NCBI GenBank assembly: GCA_037576215.1
Contig: JBANDB010000004.1
Coordinates: 3,224,001 to 3,288,000, forward strand
Length of the DNA: 64,000 bases
Source: Armillaria gallica
Taxonomy: Eukaryota; Basidiomycota; Agaricomycetes; Agaricales; Physalacriaceae
Direction of reading: 5' to 3'
Positions 19,743 through 31,032 of this stretch are shown here, piece after piece. A model generated the notes under the pieces. It had not been told where the DNA came from and did not search any database. It worked only from the letters and a program-made list of their open reading frames with translations. A program made the translations under genes and the position numbers. The first letter of the stretch is position 1. Each line of letters opens with the position of its first letter.

Positions 19743-20363
19743 TCATGCCTTAGCAGCATATGCAGAACTCCCTGATCTGGGTGGGGCTGCTTCGTTGTTC
19801 AGAGTGTTAGACACTCGTCCTGTCTCATCCGGTTGGGCCTGCATTGGTGTGTGTGTTCCACTGGTCGAGGAGTCACCCCAGAGGGCAACAGGCACCTTGC
19901 CTGTTTCCTTGACCATGGAACCACTCGACTGGGGCCTCGCCATTAAGATAGGTGGTAGTGTGGTGGTCACCTTTTCAATCGATGTATTCGCTCGTAATGA
20001 GTTACTTGCCAGTTGATTAGCCAGTCGTGTTGTAGGGATCTCTCCCTCTTCGGCATGTGTGTGAGGGCCCGCAACTATCCCTCCTTGTGGGGGAGAGACA
20101 TCTAAAAAGTCATTAGTCTTGTCCTGAAGGGCATTGTATCGGTTTGCTGATTCTGTAACTGGGCGCATGGTAGAAGTCAGTGAATTTTGGCATATAGGCC
20201 ATATATTGTCCTTTTTGTTTAAAGTCATGTAAGTAGAAACTGGCCCCACACTTGAGGACCAGGGTATAGCCAAATGTGTGATAGTAAAAATGTCTGTATG
20301 TAAAAAACAAGCAGAAGACCATCCAGTGGAAGAGGAATGCACACCAGTGAAGTCCTTGGTCAT
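19743..20363 (-). pseudogene. TE-D gag-pol linker ORF
   Basis: An open frame of 206 residues beginning MTKDFTG, a short distance after the gag stop, as in TE-B. It shares RYNALQD, SPPQGGIVAGPH and ANTSIEKVTT with TE-B, and here the frame is intact. It ends near the truncation point of the element. The R block that interrupts TE-B at this position is absent, giving an empty site near 19755-19765. No enzymatic motif is visible. Confidence 0.6.
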
Positions 20364-20389
20364 CGCGGGCGAATCAGAACCCAGATGAC

Positions 20390-21900
20390 CTACTCTTTTA
20401 CCTCCTCAATCTTCGTGGTCTCGGGGATTGGCTCCTGTGCTGCCTCTACGGTGTGCACCTCCTGTTTCTCCCTCTTATGCAGGCAATCCTTGCTCAGGTG
20501 CCTCTTTCCGTTGCATTGGTAACATCTTCCTTCCTCCCACTGCTTCTTTCTGACTGCATCAATGTCCATCAGTTGTCCTGCCCCACCATAGTTCTTTATG
20601 GTCACAGTTACCCACCTTCTGCCTGGGTCCCGGTTCCTGTCATCGCCTGTCACCTTGCCTGTTGAGGAACTTGTCATGCCCCCTGCAATAGTCTTGTTGC
20701 TCCTGGGGGCAGTAAGTTGCTTCTGGTTCCCCGGTGGTCGTTTGTCATGGTGTTGCTCAGTTCCGTGGGTCTGATTGAAGATCCGTTGCTTCTGGTGTTC
20801 ATTGTACATCTGGAGGATGCGGCGTTTCCATTTGGGATAGGTGTGGGGAATGCCAAAACTGATGTTGGCAATGATGGAGGTGTATCCAGGCAGGATCCCC
20901 TTGCGTATGACCCATACTAGGGCACCTTGATCGGACTCATCGGTGAGTCGGTTGGCCAGCTTGGCTTCTCGTTTGAGCTTGTGGAAGTAGATATGGGCAG
21001 GGTCATTGCCCATGTGGAGTTCCCCCATCTGCTTCTCATGGACCAGTTCAATCGTGGGGTCGTGGAACTGTTCACAGAATAGTTCCGTGAAGTCTTTCCA
21101 GCTGGGGTATCAGTAGCAGGGGCCAGCGTTGTAGTCCTTGATCTCATTGTTGGTGGCGTTGAAGTCAGGTTCGGGCAGTGTGTACCAATAGTCATCCTGG
21201 AGGTGGACCCACCAGTCTTGTGTGTCCCCCTCCAAGTGTGAGGTTGCAAAGACCACCATGAGTGAGGGGACGTTCTGATAGTATCCCCAGAACGCCTTGA
21301 AGTACGTGATGCAATCCCCAAGGAATCGTTTGATGTCATTGTGAGCCCCCTTGAAAGGAAGTGGAGGCCTTATTAGGATTGGTTTGATTCTGGCAAGGGC
21401 TGGTGGGTCTTCTTCGTTCCAGGTTCCCATGGGACTGTTGGCAGGGGGTCCATGATACCCCGGTGGTTGTGGGACTGAGAACATGTCCCTTCAGGGTCCT
21501 GGTCAAGGTTGTCATCCTTGGTCGGGTGCCTTCCCCTTTCTCTTCTTTGCTTCCGTCAGCTCTTCCCTGAGCCTGACATTCTCTTCGTGCATCTGGACTA
21601 CCTGGGCTTCCAGCTGGGTGAACTGTTGCTGTGTCGTTGGTTCTGTTAGTCCGCCTGATCCTTTTGCATCCATTTCCTCCATGTTGGGCCCACTGCCTGC
21701 TAGCATCCTGCTGGTGAATGTTCCTTGGTAGTCTTGTCACCAGGGATTCCTTGTCGGTGGGGAGTCCAGAAGAGGCCCGACATAGAAATCAGGGATGTTC
21801 TCCAGGTTTTGCAAAGGGCAGTACCCCCATCCAAATGTCTCTGGGTTGAGCCAAAAATCCTCAAAGGGGATTTCTGGTGTTCCAAAGTCAGTCATTCTCT
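20390..21900 (-). pseudogene. TE-D gag, in-frame TGA stops
   Basis: A single minus-strand frame ends VEEVKE (actually IEEVKE) TAG at 20390. It includes LDSPPTRNP, SRMLAGSG, a short coiled region (QLEAQVVQMHEENVRLREEL), the Gag core (FKGAHNDIKRFLGDCITYFK, TSHLEGDTQDWW, KWKRRILQMYNEHQKQR) and an intact CCHC knuckle CYQCNGKRHLSKDC. The stops at 21737, about 21512, about 21503, about 21494 and 21110 are all TGA. At 21110-21112 TE-B has CGA (CYRYP). The N-terminal limit is uncertain because it overlaps the pre-gag frame. Confidence 0.75.
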
Positions 21901-22606
21901 GCTGCTGTGAGGGGGCAAAGAGCATCCTCCAGCTCCCTCTGTTTGTCCATGGTGCGAAGGCAGATGTCGTGGACATGGTTCCCCTCTGCCGGTCCATAAA
22001 ACTCTCAGTTCTGGTTTGCAAATATCTGGGCCATGATGGTGTCACTTCTCTGGAAGGGGGTCCCAAGTATGTGGTCTCCCCGTTCTGTGGCAAGGTAATA
22101 CCCCATGGGTTCTCAGACGTGCCTTCCAGTGGCAGGGAGTCTTTGTTTGAGGTCTTGCCACCTGAGGTCCCAGATAGCGGTTCACTCGGAGCTGAGGATC
22201 TCTTGATCACAGATGGAGAGCTTGGGCCAGTCGAAGTCAGTTTGATGGGGGTAGAATGGGTCGCTGACGGTTCTGCATCTGCCCTGATGGTCGTATTGGA
22301 GTGGGTCAAACTCATGGTCCCAGACGAGTTGCTGTTGGTAGGTGAGGAAGTCCTCAGCAGGGGAGTTGGAATCTGAGGTGTTGGATTCTGGGAATCTTTC
22401 AGCCAGGGCCATTTGTATTCCGAGGCCCAGTCGGTTGAGATGGGGTATAAGTACCCTGGGGTGAGGCTGGCATATCGGTGTGGGTCTGCCCAGGTAGGGT
22501 GGAATGAGTTTGCTGTCAGAGTTGTGAATGATGATGGTCTCGGGCTCCACAAGTTTGGCAGCCATGAATCCTGGTATATCGGGCTCCCTGTCAGGTAGGA
22601 CCACAG
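21880..22606 (-). pseudogene. TE-D pre-gag ORF, C-terminal part
   Basis: Homologous in order and motif to the TE-B pre-gag frame: ALAERFPESNTSD, PHQTDFDWPKL, then after stops YYLATERGDH and CPLTAAEN. It directly follows the R block; the N-terminal part of the same ORF lies on the other side (about 24730-24297). So the R block interrupts pre-gag here. Confidence 0.5.
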
Positions 22607-24296
22607 TGATGGGCCTAAGACTTCCATGGCAACGGCAACACCAACTTGGAATGAGATTGGGTAATTAACATAGTAACATGGCAATCAAGGCAATCATGTT
22701 TGCGAGTGGTTCGGGGCACCTCCATGCAGTAGAACAATTCCTCTATATGCAAGAATACACTGCAACTTTAAGTCTGCAAAGTAGTACTGCTTGGTAGTTG
22801 AGTACTAGATGCGAAGGCTATAAGCCAGTAGGGTTCTCTCAAAGTGAGAGGGAACAGAAGCAGGTATGATGTGAATACCATGAATCTGTATGCGAAAATG
22901 TGGGACGAGACTAGAAAACATCGCTCTATGGTAATTGGAGCTGGGTGAACGATGGAGAATAGACTAAATGGTCGGCAATAGTCTATGGGTGAGCAAGGCA
23001 ATGAGAAAACAGCGTGGAGGCTGCGAGTGGTGAAATAAATGCGGAATGAGGTGCTGAGGGTGGACTGGTAAGAGAAAACGTGGAACTACAAAAACTGGCA
23101 GTGATACTGGTCCTATACGATGTGATGGTGCTGAGTCGATGTTGAAACTGGTCTGGTACTGAAACAATCCTATCCTATGTCAAAACTAACCTTCAAGTCC
23201 ACTCAAGGGACTGATACTATATGAAAACTTGCTGAACTGATTCTAAGTCTGCTCTGAGACTACCCAAGTGGGCAACGATAATGATGGCAAAAGTGAAACA
23301 GTAAAAACTCCAATGGTGTGAAAGTGAAACAATGACAGCCTATAAAAGATAATGTGGGTGAGGTATAGCACGGTGATCACATATTGGCACAGTATGAGCG
23401 TGCACCAATAGTGTTAAGAGCAAAGAGCATGTAGCAAAGGACTCTTCACAGTTAAAAACTGTGGGATAACTCTGGTGAGCTCAAGAGTCAACATGCAATC
23501 GAGAATATGCTGGGGTAAACTGTATATTGCCGTAGAATGGTGAATAGACATGGTTTACTGGTGATAGACTAGTGCATGATGATAATTGATGTAGTCTGGG
23601 GTCAACTAGAGATGAACTGCTCTGTAACTATGTTTTCTAGCTAGTTTTTATACTACAAGTATGAATTTATAAATAGAGTAAATACATGAGACTTAGTAAG
23701 GCTGTAAGGCCTTGGCTTTGTAAAAATCAGAGGAAACATATGGTACTTCGTCTTCTAAAGTAACAGCAACTCGTCGATGTTGCTGTGTATGGATGCGAAC
23801 CGTATGGGGTCATTGAGCAATGCATGGATCGTTAGGTGCTGTTTAGCTGTGGATTACTTGAGCGATAGTCATCGTGCTGTGGAGTACATGTGGGGCAATG
23901 TTTTCTTGAAACCTTGGCAAAGTAACAGCCTTAGTAAACACAGTCTGTAGTTGCCGTAGCAGCAATTGCCATAGCTGGGAGGGTACTCGCACTAATCATG
24001 TCATTTTCATTAAGTGATCAATGAGTGCATCAACTAGATGCTTCTGAGTGATGCGTCAATTCCATATTGGGATGATTGTCAATTGAAGGTGCCTTGCCAT
24101 GATGAAGTATAGCAATTATGATGTGTGGCAAGATGGGATGGATAACAAAGCGCATAAGGAGTGGTTGCCATAGGATGAAAGTGGTATCAATGTGTGTGCA
24201 ATCATTGGTTTGCTGAAAGTCCATTGAAGGGACAGTAGCATTAATTAGCAGGCAAAATCCACAAATTCAGAGCATACAGAGCCTGGAGGCTCATCA
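22607..24296 (-). mobile_element. R block copy inside TE-D pre-gag
   Basis: 1,690 bp, same orientation relative to the host element as the TE-B copy. Its ends are TGATGAGCCT and AGGCCCATCA. Homology was followed over several stretches, for example the CTCCCAGCTA region and the double TATA at about 23645-23680. The TE-B sequence at the matching position (around 5530-5550) is uninterrupted. No coding potential was seen. Confidence 0.7.
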
Positions 24297-24729
24297 ATGG
24301 GTTGGTCCCATACCCAAAGGTTGGGGGAACATCGTTAGGCCCCCAGGTCCCCACAGAGTAATTGGGGTCAGGGTTCGAGTGGGGTCCATCGAGGACCTCA
24401 GTCCATACCTCCCTGGTTGCAGGGATGGTGTTCGGACTGGGGGTTTGGCGAACATTGCTGGGCCTGGAGGTTGCATTCCTTTGTATCCCAGGTTATTCTG
24501 GGGTGTGGCTGTCCTCCCGACTCTCAAAGAACTCTGCTGAGAAAGAGTGGGATATGGTCACGGCAGCCCTGGTATGGGTGCAGCGACACATTGTTGCTGT
24601 CATAGTTGTCGTGTTTCTTGGGGATTTGGGGTAGGAGGCACTGCCAGGCACCATTCATGGTCTGCAGGGTTTGAATTGGGAGAGGACATAGTGTCTCGGG
24701 ACATGGTTCTGGATGGGGACGAGTAGTCC

Positions 24730-24879
24730 TCAGCATTGGAGTCGGTTTCTAATCTCCTCTTGGTAGGCGAGAAGGATTAGTGTGGTGAAGAAGAAGATAA
24801 GTATGGCACCTGCTAGGGCTGTTCCGATTGCTATTGTCTGGGTAAGTGTCAAGTTGGGGGTCATCAGTTTTGTTGTCAT
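24730..24879 (-). CDS. TE-D leader membrane peptide, homologue of TE-B small ORF 4
   Basis: 49 residues. NLTLTQTIAIG is followed by one membrane segment (about residues 17-37) and AYQEEIRNRL. Its ATG overlaps the stop of the preceding ORF as TGATG, an arrangement that permits termination-reinitiation. It matches TE-B small ORF 4 in sequence as well as topology. Confidence 0.5.
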   Translation of the reverse strand: MTTKLMTPNLTLTQTIAIGTALAGAILIFFFTTLILLAYQEEIRNRLQC

Positions 24880-25016
24880 CAGAGTTCCTCAATTTCCTCG
24901 ATGAGATAGAGGATGGAATAAGCGAGGAGTTTAAGAAGGACAAAAATAATTCTGTCCAGTAAGAGGCTTTGTTCATCTACTGCTGATTGAGCTGTCGTTG
25001 GATGAGGTAGGCTCAT
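24879..25016 (-). CDS. TE-D leader hydrophobic peptide
   Basis: 45 residues. A polar start (MSLPHPTTAQSAVDEQ) leads into a Leu/Ile-rich helix (IIFVLLKLLAYSILYLIEE). It starts within the stop of the upstream ORF (ATGA overlap) and ends overlapping the next start (TGATG). It resembles TE-B small ORF 2. Confidence 0.45.
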   Translation of the reverse strand: MSLPHPTTAQSAVDEQSLLLDRIIFVLLKLLAYSILYLIEEIEEL

Positions 25017-25129
25017 AGGTTTTGGACAAATAGGAAGCAGTTGAAGATGGTGAGAAGGAGAAGGGCAATTATTGTGATGGTGGCAGAGATGGAGATTGCT
25101 GCGATGACCCCTGGAGTCCACGTTTCCAT
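25013..25129 (-). CDS. TE-D leader single-span peptide
   Basis: 38 residues, METWTPGVIAAISIS followed by a hydrophobic span (ATITIIALLLLTIF). It is at the position of TE-B small ORF 1 and shares topology rather than clear sequence. Its stop overlaps the next ATG by 4 nt (ATGA). Confidence 0.45.
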   Translation of the reverse strand: METWTPGVIAAISISATITIIALLLLTIFNCFLFVQNL

Positions 25130-25281
25130 TCAGGTTTCTTTGTTTGCACGTAGATGGCAATCAGGAGTGCATTTAGCATGGCGGAGAGGGTGGCATTGTT
25201 TTATCTGGCAACCTCTACAAGCTTTCGTTCGTTGGGTTGCATAAAAGATTTCCTCAGTGAATGATGGGGAATCTAGTGAGA

Positions 25282-25293
25282 AGCTTTGAGCTA
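25282..25293 (-). promoter_or_regulatory. Self-priming primer-binding site of TE-D
   Basis: On the minus strand TAGCTCAAAGCT begins just after the LTR. It is perfectly complementary over 12 nt to AGCTTTGAGCTA in the LTR (plus-strand 25451-25462), which lies about 30 nt past a TATATAAG box. Same design as TE-B. Confidence 0.75.
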
Positions 25294-25295
25294 GT

Positions 25296-25680
25296 TGTTA
25301 TGGACGGACTTGGGAATAACAAACAAGGTGACCAAAGGCTGCTTAGTGTTTTGGCAGTCACCTATGGCACTGTGGAGTTTGCTACAGTGAGGTGGTATAA
25401 TGCTTAGACTCTCGGCGAGTGGGTGGAGTAAAGTCTGATGGAATAGGATTTAGCTCAAAGCTAGGGTACAAGCTTAGAGCTACACTACTTATATACCGTT
25501 CATCTGTTTCTATATATAAACCATTCCATGCATAAGTCATACAATATCTGTCAAGAAGTCTGTCTGCAACCACGCATCTTGGGATAAATGCTAAAGTCAT
25601 TCGGTTTAGCGCTGGTGACTGTGTGTGTTGCCAAGGGGCTGAGATGCTGGGATAAGATAAGATAAGGAAAAATTGTAACA
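25296..25680 (-). repeat. TE-D 5' LTR
   Basis: 385 bp; on the minus strand TGTTACAATTTTTCC...CATAACA. It contains TATATAAG (plus-strand about 25487-25495) and the CTAGCTTTGAGCTAAA start motif. Confidence 0.85.
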
Positions 25681-25972
25681 ATAAAGATGTGGTCATAGTA
25701 GCAGGCGATGACTGAGACTCGTTGGACATGGTCACAACACCTATAGAGGTATCAGCAGGGGCTGCAACCATGTCTACTTGCTGTTCAAACATTGTGGTTT
25801 GGATGAAGGAGTATTTCATCCCCTTGTTGCCCTTTTGTAGTGGGTAAATGAGAGTCCAACGAAGAACTGTATAGTTGCATGTTACCTGGTAGAAATGAAA
25901 TACTGGGTTGTACAAGTGAGCCACTGGCTTCCGATTTTTTTTTGTCTCTGTCTTCATTCTATCTCCTAAAAA

Positions 25973-28461
25973 ATGGGTAAGAACAGTGCTTGAAAAAGGA
26001 GCAGAAAAAGAACTTAAAAGGGTGGGCAGATGGTGGTCATGAGAGGATTCTATCCAAGCATGTCCTGCAGTACTCTGACAGCATTGAACTCGGCTGGCAT
26101 GCTGAGCTAGCCTGCTTGACAGAAATCTGTCAGGAATACTACTTCCATATTGGCTGGCACTTGCTGGATCACAAGGAGCCTGTGCAACCTTTCTGTTTCT
26201 ATGATTCTCATGTGCCTTGTGAAATGAAAGAGCTCACACCGGAGGAGGCACAAGAAAAACATGAACGGGTGGAAGAGATCAATAAGGTGAGCACTATATT
26301 GCAAATCAATTAGCTACTTTGACTGATGTTTGCCTTCGCTATAGTGCATCAGGCATTAGTTGAGATACTGCACTCACAAACTTCAAAAGAAACAACTGAA
26401 GTTGCGACATAGTATGCTCCACAATCTGTGGAACCTCTTTTTGGCTAAGCTTTCCAGTGTTACAAAGCCACCAAAGGCATGGCAGGTGTACCAAGAGTGG
26501 TTCACCAACCCCACCAACACTAAGCTCGTTGCAAACATTGTGGCTGAATGATGGGAAAAACAAGTCGCAGATGGAACGACTGCAGATGGCCCGAATGCAG
26601 GTCTTTGGATGGCAGTGGCACATGAACTGTTCCAGGCCCTTGATCCTGAGGTGTGAGAGGAGTGGAAGGAAAAGGCTAGGGACGTTGCAGACTACAATAA
26701 GAAGGAATATGTGAACCTTTTGAAGGCTCCTCCATTGAAAGATCCTGTAGAGAGACAACTGTAAGTTTTCTGTTTACCGCTCATTGTAGACATGTACTTA
26801 CTCTTTTCAAAGTTGCATCAACAACTTACCAGCTTTTGCGGCACCCTTGTTACAAGGAATCTCTGAGAGAACTGGCTTGGCTGTGTTCATGATAGTCAGG
26901 GGTCCAATGCCAAGAAATAACAGACAGCTAGGAACACTAAAGTGAGTTATCGCTGGTCGCTATGCATCATGTACTGACCTCATATGCTTGATAGCTTATC
27001 ATGGCAGAAGAACCTTGATGCTAACCCCATGGTGTGGCTGCACTGGGATGCTAAGAAGTTCAAAGAACAAGTCCAAGACTTTTTCTTGGACTTCTTGCAT
27101 ACTGCATACACTGCAACCGACTGTGAGAATGCCTGGTTACCAGAGGGAGGATCTGACATTGAGGGCTGGCTATATGGATTTGACGATGAGCTAAAGGGCG
27201 TTAACCAGGACTTGAATGATATTTCAGACTCGTCATCAGAGGAGGAGGACTCTGAAGCCGAGGATCAGCCCGATGCCACAGCAGCACCACCTTGTAAGCA
27301 TAAACACATAGCAGCAAAGGATAGTAACACAGCCAAGGGTAGAAATGCAGCCAAAGGGATGAAGAAATCAGTCCAATGTGGTGGAAAGGACTCCAACAAG
27401 GAGAACTTACCAGCTCATGATGACAGGATGGATGAAGGGAGCGAAGGATGTGCAGATGAGGGCACACAACCAAGATTGAGCAAATACAAATGCCAGTGAG
27501 AGGAGAACATAGTGGTGATTGCTAACCATCCTTTGATGATGGAGATCAATGAAGATTTGGCATGTATGCATGCCGAGAAGGCGAAACCACACTCCAAAAA
27601 GTCTACCATTACAACTTCCAAGCCTTCGTGAGCTTCCACTAGATTAGCCAGTGTACAAATGGATAATGCTACTTCAAATGGTGCAGGCAAAGGTGAAGAG
27701 GCCAGCGGGAATGTGAGCGATGTTTGTGGTGGTGACATAATTGAAAGCACTGGGAGTAGTGGGGGCAATGTCATGATGACAGACGAGATGGACCTTGGTG
27801 ATGATAGGCCTCCACTAGATTTGGGTTCAGTAGGTGGCGGCCCAGAGAGTACCAAGGACACACCATCAATGCTTGATCTCCCTACTCCAACAGATACAAA
27901 TGAGACTACCAAAGATGCACCATCAGCACTCAATATACCTGCCCCAACAAATGTGAATGAGTTGTCCACCATTGTGCCAACAGGGTCTGATCTTGAAGAG
28001 AGGATTTTGAGAATTGCCCTTGACTGGTTTGTTGCCCTCTACAAAGTGTTTGCAAAAGAGTCACTGAGCAATAAATACAGCAATTTCCTCCAGAAATATG
28101 TGTTACTGGAAGAGAAGAAAAATTTTGTCAGTCCTCAAAAAGGCCTTAGCACAAGTGAGAGACCACAGCTATTGAGCAAGTGGGTCTCCCAGGGGTGAAT
28201 GCGAGGTGCCATGCCAACGCTCAAGGCTGACACCATGGATAAGTACGAGATAGAGTGGTGCAACTGGTGGGAAGATATGCAACCTTCATGGAGAGAACAA
28301 GACACATAGGGGAAGTTCAAACACAGTATGTATGGGGAAGATTGGGCAGAACTAGATTTTGGGGGCACAAATGGTTGGTTGGGAGTGGTAGTGTCACTGT
28401 TCTGATGGGGAATGGCTGTCAAAAATGGCAAACCCTGTCATTGGGAGCATGCATTGGATGA
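25973..28461 (+). pseudogene. Decayed multi-exon gene of a mushroom-specific repeated family
   Basis: Pieces in order: a start MGKNSA, a segment ending LTPEEAQEKHERVEEINK, an intron (26287 to about 26343), a segment with LSSVTKPPKAWQVYQ, ALDPEV-EEWKEKARDV and LLKAPPLKDPVER, an intron from 26761, then INNLPAFAAPLLQGISERTG, an intron from about 26942 to 26995, a long segment with acidic and low-complexity stretches (27000-28198), and a C-terminal part with WWEDMQPSWR. From memory this order matches an abundant, uncharacterised gene family of agaricomycete genomes; no function is established. Stops (TGA after MGKNSA and in VAE-WEK and EV-EEW, a TAG near 26353, a TGA at 28196-28198) show it is dead. 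Both middle TGAs sit where Arg fits. Confidence 0.6.
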
Positions 28462-29029
28462 TGTTCAATGAATGCTTGACAGTCTGCTTGAGTTTGTAGA
28501 TTGATAGATGTGCCATGCGCATATTCGTGTATTCATGGTAATCGAAAATATATGAATATGCATACCCTAGTAGTGGTATGACAGAAAAGGAAGGCAGAGA
28601 CATGTGACTAAAATTTCAACTTTAATTTTTTTGTTCCATTTTTGGCTGTTTGTTGTATGCACTGGCAGTTGCAGAACGTCCTTGACAGCCATGCCCAACA
28701 TTAGAACATCACCAACAACGATGCCCAACATCCACATCGGATGTGTTCAAGTTGCTATCATCCATGGTAGTGAAAGCCCAAGATCAACTGTACAGGATAG
28801 GTATTTACGTTTTAGAACAAATTGCAAAATTTGTATTTTGAGCAAAATGTATAGAACAATAAGCAGAGAAGCAGTATATTGCCAATGGGAAGCCCCAATG
28901 AAAGGCAGGATGTTGGCAAGAACAGGCACCCATGGACCAGATATGACCCGACCCAGTGCCATGATGCATATGACATGCTGGCACAGCCACATCAAAATTC
29001 GGAGCTGATTGTGCTGGAGGTGTGGGAAC
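28462..29029. other. No gene recognised
   Basis: Only short overlapping ORFs without motifs. TE-E similarity begins at about 29030. Confidence 0.5.
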
Positions 29030-29299
29030 ATGCCATTTTATGGCTACGAGGGTGGTTTAATGAGCGGCAGGACCACCTCCCTTTGTGGGAAAATCATTAC
29101 ACAAAGCCACGATCACATCCTCACAGGACATCCAGGAATCAAGAGGATAAAGGAGCTTGTACTCTGAGAATACTGGTGGCCCAAGATGAAGAAGGATGTC
29201 AAAACCTATGTCAAAGGGTGCAAAGTATGCCAATGCACCAAGAGTAGTACTCAAGCAAAGGCAGCGCTGCTACATCCCAACACCATACCTTCCGAACCA

Positions 29300-30604
29300 T
29301 AGACACATATCTCAGTTGATATGGTCACCAGACTCTCTGACTCGAATGGACATGATGCCCTCCTCATGATCGTCGACCAATTCTCGAAGGCCATCATCCC
29401 TGTTGCCTGCAATACTGAACTCTCAGCTGAAGGATGAGCCTGAATTCTCCATGATCATGTATACATGCAACATGGAATGCCAATGACTGTGATCTCTGAC
29501 CATAAACCACAGTTCATCTCCAAGTTTATGAAGGAACTATATCAGATGCTCAACATCATGCCCAACGCATCCACTGCCTTCCATCTGCAGATGGATGGCC
29601 AGACTGAATGAGTCAACCAGGAGATCAAGAAGTACCTTTGGATCTTCGTGAATTACCGACAGACCAACTGGAGTGACTGGCTCCTGCTCGCTGAGTTCAC
29701 TCACAATAACTGTGTTCACAGCATGACAGGCAAGAGTCCCTTCATAGTACCCTATAGACAAAATCCCCAAATTCTTCCTGACTCCATGCAACACTCTCCC
29801 TTCATAAACTCAGCAGCCGCTGACTTCGCAAAAGCGATGTCTCAAGTCCACAAGGAAACTCATGACACATTAGAAGAAGCCACCAGAAGGATGAAGAATC
29901 AATATAACAAAAAGAAGAGCAACACCTATGAATACCAAGTTGGAGATCAAGTATGGCTCAATGCCACCAATCTTCATCTTCCCCAACCAAAGAAGAAGCT
30001 CGACGACAAACGAGTCAGACCCTTCGAGATTATTAACAAAGCCAGAGCTTCCACCCCACTGGAAGATTCATCCCTGATTTAACAAAAATCTGTTGATGCC
30101 CTACACATCTCCAGCATTCCTGAATCAGACACTTCCTCCTCCACCACCTTCAGATCTTATCAATGGTGAAGAGGAATTCGAAATTGAAGAAATCCTTGAT
30201 TCCTGACCATGAACAATACATGGGAAGAAAAGACAAAAATCCCAGAAGGTCATTGACTACTTCATCAAGTGGAAAGGATGGACACACAAGCACAACTCAT
30301 GGGTACGAGACTCAGAGATGGGTAATGCACAAGAAGTGATAGAAGAATATGAAGAAAGGACAAGCCACACCAGAAGAGTAGACATAGCCAAAATCGCAAC
30401 TAACACTTACAAAACCATCACCATGATTCTCGAACACCAATACTTGGACAATGGCAACGTTCAATATCTCGCTCAATGATAAGATGGACTCCAGAAATAG
30501 GTCAAAGAACCAGAGTGATATTGCTTTGAATGGATCAAGCTCCTGAAGCAATACTGGGAAAACGAACAAGTGAAACAGGACAAACTCCCCGACGATGAGC
30601 CATA
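29300..30604 (+). pseudogene. TE-E pol remnant: integrase and chromodomain
   Basis: The integrase core begins at DMVTRLS near 29318. A stop replaces the Trp of EGWA near 29433, a TGA stands near 29442, and another is at the Arg of QTERVNQE near 29608. The longest open stretch (29648-30082) covers NYRQTNWSDWLLLAEF, TGKSPF, MKNQYNKKK and HLPQPKKK. After that the frame is lost, though chromodomain codons are still readable at 30250-30350. It cannot make an active integrase. Confidence 0.8.
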
Positions 30605-30639
30605 GGGCAGTCAGGATGCCTGCCTTAATGAGGGGGTAA

Positions 30640-31032
30640 TGTTATGATTTTTCCATTTTTCCTTATCTAATCTTCAGCGCCTATCTTATCTTCAGCACTT
30701 CGCTTATCTTGATCTTATCTAATGGCACCCAGACCGGTCACCTCAACCATATCATACAACTTCAGCATTTCTACCACAACACACATTTACTGCATGACTT
30801 CTGACAGTTCTATTCAAACTCCAACTTCAGTATATAAGTAGCACATTCTTGTATCTAGTACCCTTAGCTTTGAGCTAAGTTTATATATACTGAACTTCAC
30901 TCTCTCGCCTGCCGAGTCAGCTAAGTGTTATACCACCTTGAATAACATACTCCATGGCACCTTAGGTGGCTGTCCAAACATGAAACAGCCTTCAGTGTGC
31001 CTTGTTTGTTATTCCTGAGTCCAGGCCTAACA
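30640..31032 (+). repeat. TE-E 3' LTR
   Basis: TGTTATG...CCTAACA, 393 bp, with TATATAAG near 30832 and CTTAGCTTTGAGCTAAG about 30 nt later. Confidence 0.85.

Larger units (their letters stand above)
19740..25680 (-). mobile_element. TE-D: TE-B-related chromovirus, 3' truncated
   Basis: On the minus strand: 5' LTR (25680-25296), self-priming site, small membrane ORFs, pre-gag start, R block (24296-22607), rest of pre-gag, gag and linker ORF. Homology with TE-B ends near 19740, before pol; no pol or 3' LTR was found. Protein similarity to TE-B is moderate, so it is an older or different subfamily. Most gag interruptions are TGA. Confidence 0.85.
29030..31032 (+). mobile_element. TE-E: 5'-truncated chromovirus fragment
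   Basis: Pol from the integrase zinc domain (CATCCAGG region near 29125) through the integrase core (DMVTRLSDSNGHDALL, VISDHKPQF, NASTAFH) to a chromodomain (YFIKWKGWT near 30260), polypurine tract and a 393-bp LTR (30640-31032). Many stops: TGA at CGA-type positions, TGG to TGA, and frameshifts after 30080. Closely related to TE-B but more decayed. It abuts TE-F at 31033, so its 3' end marks an insertion into the TE-F integrase. Confidence 0.85.
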
